NCBI RefSeq assembly: GCF_007997225.1
Contig: NZ_VORM01000002.1
Coordinates: 186,001-250,000 of the forward strand
Reading direction: 5' to 3'
Source of the DNA: Subsaximicrobium wynnwilliamsii
GTDB taxonomy: Bacteria > Bacteroidota > Bacteroidia > Flavobacteriales > Flavobacteriaceae
Length of the DNA stretch: 64,000 nucleotides
The notes beneath the pieces are model-generated. The model searched no databases, was not told the DNA's origin, and saw only the letters and a list, made by a program, of their open reading frames with translations. Both the position numbers and the translations under genes were made by a program. Of the stretch, positions 44,016 to 53,726 are shown piece after piece (position 1 is the first letter of the stretch; every line of letters begins with the position of its first letter).

Positions 44016-47000
44016 ATGTTAAAGACATTTATAACGAGACCCGTACTCTCTACGGTCATCTCTATCATCATCGTAATTTTGGGTATTTTGGGGCTACAAT
44101 CCCTGTCTGTGACGCAGTATCCCGATATTGCACCACCCACGATTCAAGTGTCTGCGACCTATCCTGGTGCTACTGCAGAAACAATTTTAGAAAGTGTAAT
44201 CATCCCAATTGAAGAGCAGATTAACGGTGTGGAAGGGATGACTTATCTTACATCTACTGCGACCAATAATGGTACAGCCAACATTACTGTATATTTTGAC
44301 CAAGATATTGATCCAGATATTGCTGCGATAAATGTTCAAAACCGCGTGGCTCGTGCCAATCCCTTGTTGCCTCAAGCAGTGAGACAAACTGGTGTGTTGA
44401 CGCAAAAGCAACAAACTAGTGCCTTAATGTTCATTAGTTTTTTTAGTACTAATGAGGCCTATAATGACACCTATCTCCAAAATTATTTAAAAATTAACGC
44501 CGTACCTGCTTTTCAACGTATCAATGGAGTAGGTAATGTGACCGTTTTTGGCGCTAAGGATTATGCGATGCGCGTTTGGTTGAAACCAGATAAAATGTCG
44601 GCCTACTCATTGACACCTGCAGATGTTACAGCTGCCATTAACGAGCAGAGTCAGGAAGCAGCAGCGGGCACATTAGGTGAAAATAATGGTGAAGCATTCT
44701 CTTATGTCATCACTTATGATGGTCGTTTCAAAAATCAAGAACAGTATGAGAATATCATATTGAAATCTTTAGGAGATGGAGAATTCTTGAGATTAAAGGA
44801 TGTTGCGAAAATTGAATTGGATGCACAATCGTATGCCTCAACCGCAAATACAAATGGTAATCCCAGTGTAGCCTTAGGTATTTTTCAAACAAAAGGATCT
44901 GATGCACAAGCTATTATTGAGGAAGTTAAGGCCGAGTTAGCGTCATTAGAAAAAGATTTTCCAGAAGGTATTGACTATTTGATTCCTTATGACACCAATG
45001 AGTTTTTGAATGCTTCCGTAGAAAAAGTGACGACCACGCTCATTGAAGCTTTTATATTGGTGTTTATTGTGGTGTTTGTCTTTTTGCAGGATTTTAGGTC
45101 TACATTGATTCCAGCGATTGCAGTGCCAGTCTCTATTATTGGTACTTTTTTCTTCTTGAATTTATTTGGGTATTCCATCAACTTACTAACACTTTTCGCG
45201 ATGATTCTTGCGATTGGTATTGTTGTAGATGATGCTATTGTGGTCGTAGAGGCCGTACATGCCAAGATTGATGAAGGCGCCACAGATGTTCAAAAGGCAA
45301 CTATTGAGGCCATGAGTGAAATTTCTGGAGCCATCATATCAATTACCTTGGTAATGGCTGCGGTATTCATTCCTGTTACCTTCGTGACAGGTCCATCGGG
45401 GGTGTTCTATGAGCAGTTTGGTGTGACGCTAATTGTGGCAATCATGATTTCAGCAGTGAACGCATTGACCTTAAGTCCTGCCTTATGTGCTTTGTTTTTA
45501 AAGCCACATTCTGAAGAAGAAAAGAAAAAAACCTATTTGCAGCGTTTCTATAATGCCTTCAACAAAGGGTTTGGTGCGATGACCAAGAAATACGGACAGT
45601 CGATAGGATTTCTATACCGACACAAATGGATAAATGTGGTCATTCTTTTAGCAGCCATTGCGGGTATTTGGTACGCGTCTGAAACCACACCCACGGGGTT
45701 TGTACCAGATGAAGACAGGGGCTTGGTCTTTGTGAATGTTGAACTTGCTCCAGGAGCATCTGTAGATAGAACTGCGGAAGTGAACCGGGATTTACGTGCT
45801 AAAATTAGACAAGTTGAAGGTGTTGAATCCGTGACCTTGATTAATGGTAGAAGTTTGATTAGTGGTGCTGGTAGTAACTACGGATTGGGATTTATTAAGC
45901 TGGAAAACTGGAGTGAGCGCGAAACCGACGAAACCTCAATAGATGCCATCATCGGGAACTTGTTTGGTGTAGCATCCACAATCCCAGAAGCTAAGATTAT
46001 TTTCTTTTCGCCACCAAGTATACCCGGCTTTGGAAATTCTGCTGGTATCGAAGTGAATTTGTTGGACAGATCTGGGGGTGATTTCGAATCACTTGATCAA
46101 GTCAATCAGGAATTCATTGGCAAGTTGAGCCAAAGACCAGAATTTCAATATGCGCAGTCATCATTCAGTACAAAATACCCACAGTACAAACTGGACATCA
46201 ATGTGCCATTGGCAAAAGAATACGGCGTTGATGTGAATAACATATTCAACACCATGCAAGGCTATATTGGAAGTATCTATGCCGCAGATTTTTCGCGTTT
46301 TGGGAAGCAGTTTAGGGTGTATATCCAAGCATTGCCTAGTGACAGAGCAGATAAACAGGACTTGAGTAATTTGTTTGTGAGAACAGGAACAGGCGAAATG
46401 GCGCCAATCACGCAGTTTGTAAGTTTGGAGCGTACATTTGGTCCGCAATCGGTAACGCGTTTTAACCTCTTTAACTCCACATCAATCACAGGCGCTTTAA
46501 ACAAGGGCTTTAGTACAGGTGATGGCATTGCAGCGGTAGAAGAAGTAGCAGCCACCTTGCCTAGTAATTATTCTACGGCGTATTCTGGATTGACACGTGA
46601 GGAGCTGAAAGCAGGTAACCAAACGACCACAATTTTAATATTGGTTATTGTATTTGTGTATTTCTTGTTGGCAGCACAATACGAAAGTTATTTATTGCCA
46701 TTTTCGGTGTTATTTTCACTGCCTTTGGGAGTTTTTGGAGCTTTCATTACCACAAAACTAGCAGGGCTGGAGAACAATATTTATTTCCAAATTGCGCTCA
46801 TCATGTTGATTGGTCTCTTGGCGAAAAACGCAATCTTAATTGTGGAGTTTGCCATACAAAGACGTAGACAAGGCGAAAGTATCTATGATGCCGCGATAGA
46901 TGGAGCGAAAGCACGTTTGCGTCCAATTTTAATGACCTCCTTGGCATTTATCTTTGGGTTGTTGCCATTGGTGTTAGCCACTGGAGTAGGGTCTGAAGGT

Positions 47001-47147
47001 AATAGAGCAATTGGTACCGGAGCCGTTGGAGGCCTGTTAATAGGAACTATTTTGGGGATTTTCATCATTCCCATCTTATATATGCTATTCCAATGGTTAC
47101 AGGAAAAAGTGAGTTCTAAATCCAAACCAGTAAAAGAAGAAGCCTAA
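44016..47147 (+). CDS. RND efflux pump permease (HAE1/AcrB type)
   Basis: A 1043-aa proton-driven multidrug transporter of the inner membrane. It has the usual duplicated layout of one helix, a periplasmic loop, then five helices in each half: FITRPVLSTVISIIIVILGI at the start, LAIGIVVDDAIVVVEAVHAK with the paired proton-relay aspartates, and in the second half LIMLIGLLAKNAILIVEFAI. Length is standard for the HAE1 family, so hydrophobic drugs are likely substrates. The gene is 34 bases downstream of the adaptor and 26 bases upstream of the outer-membrane channel start. Confidence 0.95.
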   Translation: MLKTFITRPVLSTVISIIIVILGILGLQSLSVTQYPDIAPPTIQVSATYPGATAETILESVIIPIEEQINGVEGMTYLTSTATNNGTANITVYFDQDIDPDIAAINVQNRVARANPLLPQAVRQTGVLTQKQQTSALMFISFFSTNEAYNDTYLQNYLKINAVPAFQRINGVGNVTVFGAKDYAMRVWLKPDKMSAYSLTPADVTAAINEQSQEAAAGTLGENNGEAFSYVITYDGRFKNQEQYENIILKSLGDGEFLRLKDVAKIELDAQSYASTANTNGNPSVALGIFQTKGSDAQAIIEEVKAELASLEKDFPEGIDYLIPYDTNEFLNASVEKVTTTLIEAFILVFIVVFVFLQDFRSTLIPAIAVPVSIIGTFFFLNLFGYSINLLTLFAMILAIGIVVDDAIVVVEAVHAKIDEGATDVQKATIEAMSEISGAIISITLVMAAVFIPVTFVTGPSGVFYEQFGVTLIVAIMISAVNALTLSPALCALFLKPHSEEEKKKTYLQRFYNAFNKGFGAMTKKYGQSIGFLYRHKWINVVILLAAIAGIWYASETTPTGFVPDEDRGLVFVNVELAPGASVDRTAEVNRDLRAKIRQVEGVESVTLINGRSLISGAGSNYGLGFIKLENWSERETDETSIDAIIGNLFGVASTIPEAKIIFFSPPSIPGFGNSAGIEVNLLDRSGGDFESLDQVNQEFIGKLSQRPEFQYAQSSFSTKYPQYKLDINVPLAKEYGVDVNNIFNTMQGYIGSIYAADFSRFGKQFRVYIQALPSDRADKQDLSNLFVRTGTGEMAPITQFVSLERTFGPQSVTRFNLFNSTSITGALNKGFSTGDGIAAVEEVAATLPSNYSTAYSGLTREELKAGNQTTTILILVIVFVYFLLAAQYESYLLPFSVLFSLPLGVFGAFITTKLAGLENNIYFQIALIMLIGLLAKNAILIVEFAIQRRRQGESIYDAAIDGAKARLRPILMTSLAFIFGLLPLVLATGVGSEGNRAIGTGAVGGLLIGTILGIFIIPILYMLFQWLQEKVSSKSKPVKEEA

Positions 47148-47173
47148 TAGCCAATTTGAAAAGTAAAAGAGAA

Positions 47174-48586
47174 ATGAAAAATTCAATAATCATAAAATTC
47201 AGTGTAGTCATCGTTACAATGCTTACGCTTCAATCGTGTTTCGTAGCTGAGGACTACACTAAGCAAGAATTGAAAGATGTCAATATAGATGAAGCGAAGT
47301 TTAGAACCGATAACCTTTCACAAGACACGCTCACAATGGCAGACGTATCTTGGAAAGAGATGTTTTCCGACCCTGTTTTAACACAGTATATTGAAAAGGG
47401 ACTGGAAAACAACATCGATATTCGTGTGGCTTTACAGCAAATCATAGCATCCGAAGCTTATTTCAAACAGGGTAAAGCTAGTTATTATCCAACGTTTTCT
47501 GTAAATGCACAATACACCCATCAGGAATTGGCACCAAACAGTCAATTTGGATCCTTTTTTGACGGCGCATTGGATCAATATGATTTGACAGGCGCCTTAT
47601 CTTGGGAAGCCGATATCTGGGGAAAAATTAGAAGTAATGAACGGGCCTTTCAAGCCAGTTATTTACAAACCGTAGCCGCCCACCAAGCAGTAAAAACTCG
47701 GTTGATTGCTAATATTGCATCGGTGTATTATCAATTGCTCGCTGTGGATGAACAGATTATCATTACAGAAAGCACCATTGAAACCCGAAGCAATGGTTTG
47801 GAAACTACCAAAGCCTTAAAAGAAGCTGGTAACCTTACCGAGGTAAGTGTAAAACAAACGGAAGCGCAAATATACACTGCCCAGGGGATTTTGGTTGATC
47901 TAAAGAACCAATCGCATATTTTAGAGAATACATTGTCAATTCTTCTAGGCGATATGCCAAAGGAAATGGAACGTTCCACATTGGCCGAGCAAGTGGTCAC
48001 AACCGATCTAACCCTGGGGGTGCCATCGCAATTATTGAGCAATAGACCCGATGTGATTGCTGCGGAATTCAATTTGAGAAATGCCTTTGAACTCACTAAC
48101 GTCGCGAGAAGCAATTTTTATCCCTCATTAACACTCTCGGCAAGCGGAGGTCTGCAAAGTTTGGAATTCGATAAATTATTTAGTGCCAATTCAATCTTCG
48201 CCACCTTTATTGGTGGTATTGCGCAACCGATATTGAATGGTAGAAAAATCAAGACGCAATACGAAGTATCGCAAGCACAGCAGGAGCAAGCCAGATTAAA
48301 CTTTAAGCAATCCCTGCTCGTGGCCTCTAAAGAAGTGTCTGATGCCATGTTCAATTATAAGTCGGCTTCGGAAAAAATAGAAATCAAACAAAAAGAGTTT
48401 AATGCCTATGATCTGGCGATTGAATATTCTCAGGAATTATTGAATTACGGTTTGGCCAATTATCTTGAAGTGTTGAGGGCTGAAGAAAATGCGCTCAATT
48501 CAAGTTTAGATTTAGTGGGTGCTAAAAACAGCCAGCTGCAAGCGATTGTAGATTTGTACCAAGCCCTTGGTGGCGGTTGGAAATAA
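47174..48586 (+). CDS. Outer-membrane efflux channel (TolC/OprM family) lipoprotein
   Basis: A 470-aa outer-membrane factor that completes the tripartite pump. A lipobox (TLQSCFVAED) follows the start at 47174 (MKNSIII); the TTG at 47156 is not needed. Two OEP repeats are visible: first half ALEWEADIWGKIRSNERAFQ-like region (SWEADIWGKIRS), second half LSNRPDVIAAEFNLRNAFEL and FYPSLTLSASGG. The C-terminal coiled-coil helix (YSQELLNYGLANYLEVLRAE) is intact. Last gene of the operon; no strong terminator was found directly after it. Confidence 0.94.
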   Translation: MKNSIIIKFSVVIVTMLTLQSCFVAEDYTKQELKDVNIDEAKFRTDNLSQDTLTMADVSWKEMFSDPVLTQYIEKGLENNIDIRVALQQIIASEAYFKQGKASYYPTFSVNAQYTHQELAPNSQFGSFFDGALDQYDLTGALSWEADIWGKIRSNERAFQASYLQTVAAHQAVKTRLIANIASVYYQLLAVDEQIIITESTIETRSNGLETTKALKEAGNLTEVSVKQTEAQIYTAQGILVDLKNQSHILENTLSILLGDMPKEMERSTLAEQVVTTDLTLGVPSQLLSNRPDVIAAEFNLRNAFELTNVARSNFYPSLTLSASGGLQSLEFDKLFSANSIFATFIGGIAQPILNGRKIKTQYEVSQAQQEQARLNFKQSLLVASKEVSDAMFNYKSASEKIEIKQKEFNAYDLAIEYSQELLNYGLANYLEVLRAEENALNSSLDLVGAKNSQLQAIVDLYQALGGGWK

Positions 48587-48851
48587 AGAGCATGACGGCT
48601 TTTGAGATATTTTTTTTGTGATCGGGATGCCCAAGGGAGGTAAACGATCCAAATTTTCGATCGTGCATCGCGGCAAAACTATTCAAACCCTTTTTGTTTA
48701 GCGTTAAGGGTTAATGCAATCGTGTCAATGGAACTGAAGACTATTAAATAGCTTTATTGCATAGTAAGGATTCAATCTCTTTTGGATTTTATTTACAGTT
48801 TAGCGAGAGTATTTTTTCAGTGACGAAATAGAATACTAAAACAAACATGGC

Positions 48852-49211
48852 ATGTTCATTATCGCTAAAGATTTACCAAAAAACAGTATTGGGATTAAAG
48901 CTTCGGGAGAGACTACAGCACTGAATTATGATGGGATCAATCCAGTTTTGGAAATTCGAGATGAGTTCAATCGCAAGGCAAAATTGTTTATTGAAATCAG
49001 TGATTTTGATGCTTCAGCGAGCCAATTTTTTGAGGATGTTAAATCGAGCTTTAACCATCTCGACGATATTTGCGCCATGGCTGTGGTTGCAGATAAAATA
49101 GGGTTGCATAAGGACTCAGATCTTTTTTCATTCCTATTCCCTGGTCTTTTGATCAAGGAGTTTGGCGCTCATGAATAGGATAAGGCGCTGGCTTGGTTGA
49201 AACAGAAGTGA
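48852..49211 (+). pseudogene. SpoIIAA-like (STAS superfamily) gene truncated by an in-frame TAG
   Basis: The frame from ATG 48852 reads a SpoIIAA-like domain: FIIAKDLPKNSIGIKASGET, then DASASQFFEDVKSSFNHLDD, AVVADKIGLHKDSDLFSFLF. It stops at TAG 49176-49178 after ...FGAHE (108 aa), yet the same frame continues D-K-A-L-A-W-L-K-Q-K to TGA at 49209-49211. Family members end in an acidic helix of the pattern (E/D)xAxxWL, which is exactly the part after the TAG. I therefore read this as a recent nonsense mutation near the 3' end. The 108-aa product may still fold. Confidence 0.7.
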
Positions 49212-49523
49212 AAACGAATGTCCCAACTAGAAGTTTAAGTGTCCTCAAATCTAGGTCATGCGCAATGCGGAATTGTTGAGCCAGAATAAATGCAGTTGTT
49301 AATTGTCTGAAGTCTGATTTTTAAGCGCTGTTTTAAAAAATTTGGTTATCGATAGAGCCTTCAATATTTGGCGACTATAAAACGTACAACCTGATAAATT
49401 TAAAAGCCGAGAACATTTTAATTGAAAGTTTGCAACAGGTTTAGGGACTATTACGATTAAAGCTTTTAGGGAATTGGGAAACCTCAAGTTCTGAGTGATA
49501 CGTTCTTAAATGTTGTAATAATT
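49212..49523. other. Intergenic stretch, no gene seen
   Basis: Stop-rich sequence between the truncated SpoIIAA-like gene and MITE copy B. No hairpin or RNA gene is evident. Confidence 0.4.
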
Positions 49524-49744
49524 GGCTCTAGTTCAATCAAGCGATGATTCTTTAAATTTAAAATTCAGATATTTTGAGCTGTCTCAATTCTAGAAAATAC
49601 AATTATTCCCTTTAGGGTCAGGGCAAAATTAATTGAATTTTCGGCATCATGTTCTTGTCCCTACCGATAGATATCGCGTCTAAAGGGCCACATGATGCCG
49701 AAAATTGTAGTATTCAGTTATAGTACCTGTTTTAAACTAGAGCC
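49524..49744 (-). mobile_element. MITE-like element, copy B
   Basis: A 221-bp element, inverted relative to copy A at 22042, with ends GGCTCTAGTT(C/T)AA (12 of 13 matching). A perfect 8-bp direct repeat TAATAATT flanks it (49516-49523 and 49745-49752), the sign of transposition. Internal 17-bp perfect arms (AATTTTCGGCATCATGT at 49636-49652 and its complement at 49690-49706) can form a long hairpin. It ends 25 bases before the NDH-2 start codon, so it may supply or block regulatory signals. Confidence 0.88.
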
Positions 49745-49769
49745 TAATAATTAAAAAGTATAAACCAAC

Positions 49770-51068
49770 ATGAAAGAAAAGCACATTGTAATTATAGGAG
49801 GCGGATTTGCTGGGGTTCACTTAGCCAAGGAACTTGCCGGTAAAAAAGGCGTTAAAGTCACTTTGGTAGATCGTAACAACTACAATTTCTTCCCACCGCT
49901 TTTGTATCAAGTGGCAACGGGCATGTTGGACATTTCTAGTATTTCCATCCCTTTCCGAGCGCTTTTCAAAGGAAAGAAGAACCTCTTTTTTCGCTTGGGA
50001 GAATTTGAGGAAGTCTTTCCTGAAGCGAATAAAGTAAAGCTCTCCACGGGAGAATTGCATTATGACGCTTTGGTAATTGCCACTGGTACAGTGAGCAATT
50101 TTTTCGGTATGGAAAATATCGAAAAAAATGCCTTACCAATGAAAACCGTAAACGAAGCCATAAAACTGAGAAACTACCTCATCATGGAAGGTGAGAAATA
50201 TACCTATTGCACAGATGAAGATGAAAAACGCAAGATGCGAAACATCGTTATCTCTGGAGCAGGACCTTCAGGCGTTGAAATCGCGGGGATGATCGCAGAA
50301 ATGCGTAAACGTACCTTAAGGGACATCTATCCCGAGTTGATTGACGAGCAATTGAACATCTATTTGGTAGATGCCGCTCCAACTGTGTTGCCTCCAATGC
50401 GGGAAAAATCACAGACTTACACAAAAAAGAGTTTGGAGGACATGGGAGTCATCGTGAAACTGAATAAAATGGTTTCCGATTACAAAGGGGATAAGGTCTA
50501 TTTTAAAGATGGTGAAACCATTGAGACCAAAACATTGATCTGGACCGCTGGAGTTACAGCCATGAAATACAAGGGGATGCCTGAGGACAGCTATGAAAAA
50601 GGAAACCGACTAACTGTTGACGCCTTCAACTTGATAGCACATACAAAAAACATCTATGCCATTGGTGATGCCTGCATTCAAAAAACAGATCCTGAGTTTC
50701 CAAAAGGCCATCCGCAATTGGGAGCAGTCGCACAACAACAAGGAAAAGCTTTGGCAGCTAATTTTTTAGCCATGGTTGAACATAAAGAGCGCGATCCTTT
50801 TAGATATAATGATAAAGGCGCCATGGCGATCATTGGAGATCAAAAAGCGGTCGCAGATTTAACCACACCAAAAACAACATTAACAGGCTGGCTCGCATGG
50901 ATCTCATGGTTATTTGTCCACCTTTATTTGTTGGTGAGTTACAGAAACAGATTTAGAACCTTCTGGAATTGGTTTAACGCCTACCTCGGCAAAGGGCAAT
51001 CCCAAGGCATTATGATTGGTCGCACTGCGACAGATACCACAGCTTTGGAACCAAAAAACGAAGTTTGA
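49770..51068 (+). CDS. ndh: Type II NADH dehydrogenase (NDH-2)
   Basis: A 432-aa FAD-dependent NADH:quinone oxidoreductase that feeds electrons to the respiratory chain without pumping protons. Two dinucleotide-binding motifs are present: IVIIGGGFAGVHLAKELAG (FAD) and NIVISGAGPSGVEIAGMIAE (NADH), with the AIGDACIQ segment closing the FAD site and AQQQGKALAANFLA. The C-terminal hydrophobic region (LTGWLAWISWLFVHLYLLVS) supplies the membrane contact. The MITE copy B lies in its promoter region. A terminator-like hairpin follows at 51080. Confidence 0.93.
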   Translation: MKEKHIVIIGGGFAGVHLAKELAGKKGVKVTLVDRNNYNFFPPLLYQVATGMLDISSISIPFRALFKGKKNLFFRLGEFEEVFPEANKVKLSTGELHYDALVIATGTVSNFFGMENIEKNALPMKTVNEAIKLRNYLIMEGEKYTYCTDEDEKRKMRNIVISGAGPSGVEIAGMIAEMRKRTLRDIYPELIDEQLNIYLVDAAPTVLPPMREKSQTYTKKSLEDMGVIVKLNKMVSDYKGDKVYFKDGETIETKTLIWTAGVTAMKYKGMPEDSYEKGNRLTVDAFNLIAHTKNIYAIGDACIQKTDPEFPKGHPQLGAVAQQQGKALAANFLAMVEHKERDPFRYNDKGAMAIIGDQKAVADLTTPKTTLTGWLAWISWLFVHLYLLVSYRNRFRTFWNWFNAYLGKGQSQGIMIGRTATDTTALEPKNEV

Positions 51069-51079
51069 TGTTTTAACAA

Positions 51080-51121
51080 TGAGTGTCTGGTAAAACTATT
51101 TGTTAGTGCCAACCAGACTCA
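51080..51121 (+). terminator. Hairpin downstream of ndh
   Basis: TGAG(TG)TCTGGT and ACCAGACTCA form a 10-bp stem with a 2-base bulge, followed by ATTTTG. A probable terminator with a weak T-run. Confidence 0.5.
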
Positions 51122-51769
51122 TTTTGAAGACCTTTTGCGCTTAGTTGAAATAGCAGGGTCTGCATTTTGGTCTTGTTCAGCAAACCTAAAGAGTTCGCCC
51201 AAATGTGATTTTTACTATAAGTCTTCGTTCTCAACTGGAGATTACTACCTGGAAGATTGTGGTATTTTAATTTTCTGATTTCAATAATCTGTAGGCATTG
51301 ATCTTGTGGGTTGATGAAGCTAAAAGAGACAGCTTTAAAAACTTAAGCATTCAATTCCAAACTGAAGCTTGAAAATGAAATGATGATGGATCACGTCGGG
51401 GCGAACATAGCTTGCTGCCCTATGAAAATCTCATAAGTTTTGCTTAAGGACCTTTTGATAACAGTATCGCAATTTACTCACACAGTTATGAGATGCATAA
51501 AGTAGACGCTAAGCATCATGTAAAACAGTAAAAGGTCCAAAAAAAACGGCTTGCTTTTATTTAGGGTTTCAAAATGGAAAATTTATTAAATCCACTACAA
51601 TTTTTACCGATTAGGTCAAGATGCAATCAAGGTTTTTTGTTCTTTTTCCTTGTTAATAGATCCATTTTTTCAGTTATAAATATTTTGGCATTTTATTAAG
51701 ATTGAATTGAGATATATTAATTAATTTAGAAAAAGTACGAATCAATAACCAAAAAATAAACATTAAATT
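51122..51769. other. Long intergenic stretch before dps
   Basis: About 650 bases with only short frames. I saw no recognised gene, repeat or RNA. The last about 80 bases are very AT-rich, as expected for the dps promoter region, but I could not identify a consensus box with confidence. Confidence 0.4.
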
Positions 51770-52249
51770 ATGAAGACCAACATTGGAATTTCAAAAGAAC
51801 ATAGAGAAAAAACAGTAGGAATATTGTCAAAATTACTGGCAGATGAATTCCTGATTTACACGAGAACACTCCGTGCACACTGGAATTTAGAAGGCCATGA
51901 TTTTCATACCAAACACTTGTTCTTTGAAGAACATTACAACGCCATTAAATTGTTTACCGATAGCGTTGCAGAACGTATTAGAAAATTAGGGCATTACGCA
52001 CCCGCAACCATGGCAGAGTTTTTAGAACTAACCCACCTTAGTGAGAAGTATGAGGGCGACAATACAAGTTTAGAATACATAGAAGTGCTTCTAAAAGATC
52101 ATGATAGCGTGATTAAATACATTCGTGAGAACATCTCCAAAGTCGAAGATGAATATAAAGACGTAGGTACCGGGGATTTCTTGACAGGACTCATGCAAGA
52201 GCATGAAGAAATGGCATGGATGCTAAGATCGACCATAGCTAAGAAATAA
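51770..52249 (+). CDS. dps: Dps family DNA-protecting ferritin
   Basis: A 159-aa mini-ferritin that forms a 12-mer shell, oxidises and stores iron and protects DNA during starvation or oxidative stress. The ferroxidase signature is intact: RAHWNLEGHDFHTKHLFFEE, then HYNAIKLFTDSVAERIRKLG. N-terminal residues are basic (MKTNIGISKEHREKT). It is monocistronic with a hairpin terminator at 52308. The neighbourhood (NDH-2, MscS, sigma-54 activator) fits a stress region. Confidence 0.95.
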   Translation: MKTNIGISKEHREKTVGILSKLLADEFLIYTRTLRAHWNLEGHDFHTKHLFFEEHYNAIKLFTDSVAERIRKLGHYAPATMAEFLELTHLSEKYEGDNTSLEYIEVLLKDHDSVIKYIRENISKVEDEYKDVGTGDFLTGLMQEHEEMAWMLRSTIAKK

Positions 52250-52307
52250 AATTACAGTTGGTGCGGTAAGTAGATCTTCTATGTAGTGATGCACTCAAAC
52301 TTTAATG

Positions 52308-52349
52308 GTGGTTAGAAATTTTTTCACGAAAATTCTAACCACTATTTTT
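52308..52349 (+). terminator. dps terminator
   Basis: GTGGTTAGAA (52308-52317) pairs perfectly with TTCTAACCAC (52333-52342), with more A-T pairs in the loop side, followed by TATTTTTA. Confidence 0.8.
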
Positions 52350-52430
52350 ATGAGGTGTAGGGAACATTTGGTCAAGCTAGTGCTCGCTAATATTAAAAAG
52401 CTCAAAAATTCCAAAAGAAGAATTAATCAA

Positions 52431-52504
52431 TTCCCTCGGGGCAAGCCCACCAGGTATGAAATGAAAGATGTATTTTGTGTTTCGAGGCAAGCCTCTGGGA
52501 ATAA
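52431..52504. repeat. Imperfect inverted repeat with GAGGC-AA-GCCTC core
   Basis: TTCCCTCGGGGCAAGCC at 52431-52447 and GGCAAGCCTCTGGGAA at the other end form an imperfect inverted pair; the right part includes the small palindrome GAGGCAAGCCTC. I recall similar G/C-rich short repeats between genes in flavobacteria. It lies in the MscS leader. Confidence 0.5.
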
Positions 52505-52595
52505 AACCCTGTGGAGGGATTTAAAATACCTTTAAACATAATGGCATTGCAACAAAGCATTTTTTTTGAAAACAATTTTAATATTTGTTAGAACT

Positions 52596-53726
52596 ATGGA
52601 ACAATTTTTAGAAACCTATAAACCACATCTTATAACTGCCGTTGTGATAATTGGCGCGTATTTGATGCTCCGTTTGCTTACCAATTTACTGCACAAATGG
52701 CTTTTGAAAAAGGAATTTCAAAAAATTCCTGATGCCTCACGTAGACCCATCAACTTGGTAAAAAGGGTACTCAATGTACTTTGGCTCATTCTAGGGTGTA
52801 TCGCTTTGAGCTCTATATTTGTGGATCGTGAAAAGGATGCAGCCTTGACAGCTTATTTTAAATTGGCTGGCTATTTGGGATTCTTGGCAGTACTCACAAT
52901 TGTGGCAGCTACAGCGGTAAATGTATGGTTTAAGGTCAAGATCAAAGAGAAAATCGAAAATGAGTTTGATCCCACCAGTTATAAATTTTTACGCTATGTT
53001 GTTGTTTTTATCATTTGTTTTGTAGGCATCCTATTTGGCCTCTTGGCCTTCCCTTCGCTTCGCGGGGTTGCCCAAACCGCTTTGGGTGGGGCAGGGGTAA
53101 TAGCGCTTATAGCAGGTGTGGCGTCTCAAGAGGCGCTGTCCAATTTGGTGGGTGGTGTTTTTATAATTTCCTTTAAACCTTTTAAAATTGGCGATATTGT
53201 TAAAGTCACAGATACCATGGTGGGCAGGGTCACAGATATCACTTTGAGACATACCGTCATTAGAAATTTTGAAAATAAAATGATCGTGATCCCAAACGCT
53301 ATCATCAATAAGGAGAAACTGATTAATTATGATTTAGGGGAATTGAAATGCTGTGAGCACGTAGAAATTGAAATTGCCTTTGATAGTGATATTGATCTGG
53401 CAAAGAAAATCCTTCAGAACGAATGTGAAAAACATCCGCTTATTTACGATAACCGTACTTTATTGGAAAAGAAAGATGGAAAAGCCATGGTGCGAACAGC
53501 TCTAATTAAACTCAATGACTCCTCCATGACGATTAGGGCCTGGGCTTGGTCTGAAAATTTCACAAATTCCTTCGCACTCAAATGTGATGTGTTTGAGAGC
53601 GTGGTTAAGCGTTTTGCCAAAGAAGGTGTGGAGATACCATATCCTTACAGATCGTTGGTTTTTAAGCAAACTCTAGCCAATGAAGGCGAAGACGAACAAG
53701 CGGAAACAAAAGCGCAAACCAAATGA
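52596..53726 (+). CDS. MscS family mechanosensitive ion channel
   Basis: A 376-aa inner-membrane channel that opens under membrane tension to release solutes. Helices occupy about residues 12-165. The pore helix and beta domain are clear: GGAGVIALIAGVASQEALSN, then GGVFIISFKPFKIGDIVKVT. The soluble vestibule follows and a short acidic tail (NEGEDEQAETKAQTK) ends it. The ATG at 52596 (MEQFLETYK) is preferred over a TTG frame from 52566. Its stop overlaps the start of the histidine kinase (ATGA at 53723-53726), so the channel and the kinase are made together. Confidence 0.93.
   Translation: MEQFLETYKPHLITAVVIIGAYLMLRLLTNLLHKWLLKKEFQKIPDASRRPINLVKRVLNVLWLILGCIALSSIFVDREKDAALTAYFKLAGYLGFLAVLTIVAATAVNVWFKVKIKEKIENEFDPTSYKFLRYVVVFIICFVGILFGLLAFPSLRGVAQTALGGAGVIALIAGVASQEALSNLVGGVFIISFKPFKIGDIVKVTDTMVGRVTDITLRHTVIRNFENKMIVIPNAIINKEKLINYDLGELKCCEHVEIEIAFDSDIDLAKKILQNECEKHPLIYDNRTLLEKKDGKAMVRTALIKLNDSSMTIRAWAWSENFTNSFALKCDVFESVVKRFAKEGVEIPYPYRSLVFKQTLANEGEDEQAETKAQTK

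Noticed and set aside
52305-52535. Plus-strand 76-codon frame after dps
   Set aside because: It begins inside the dps terminator hairpin and covers an intergenic inverted repeat; composition is not coding-like.
52541-52560. TGGCATTGCAACAAAGC upstream of MscS as a sigma-54 site
   Set aside because: GG and GC are two bases too far apart.
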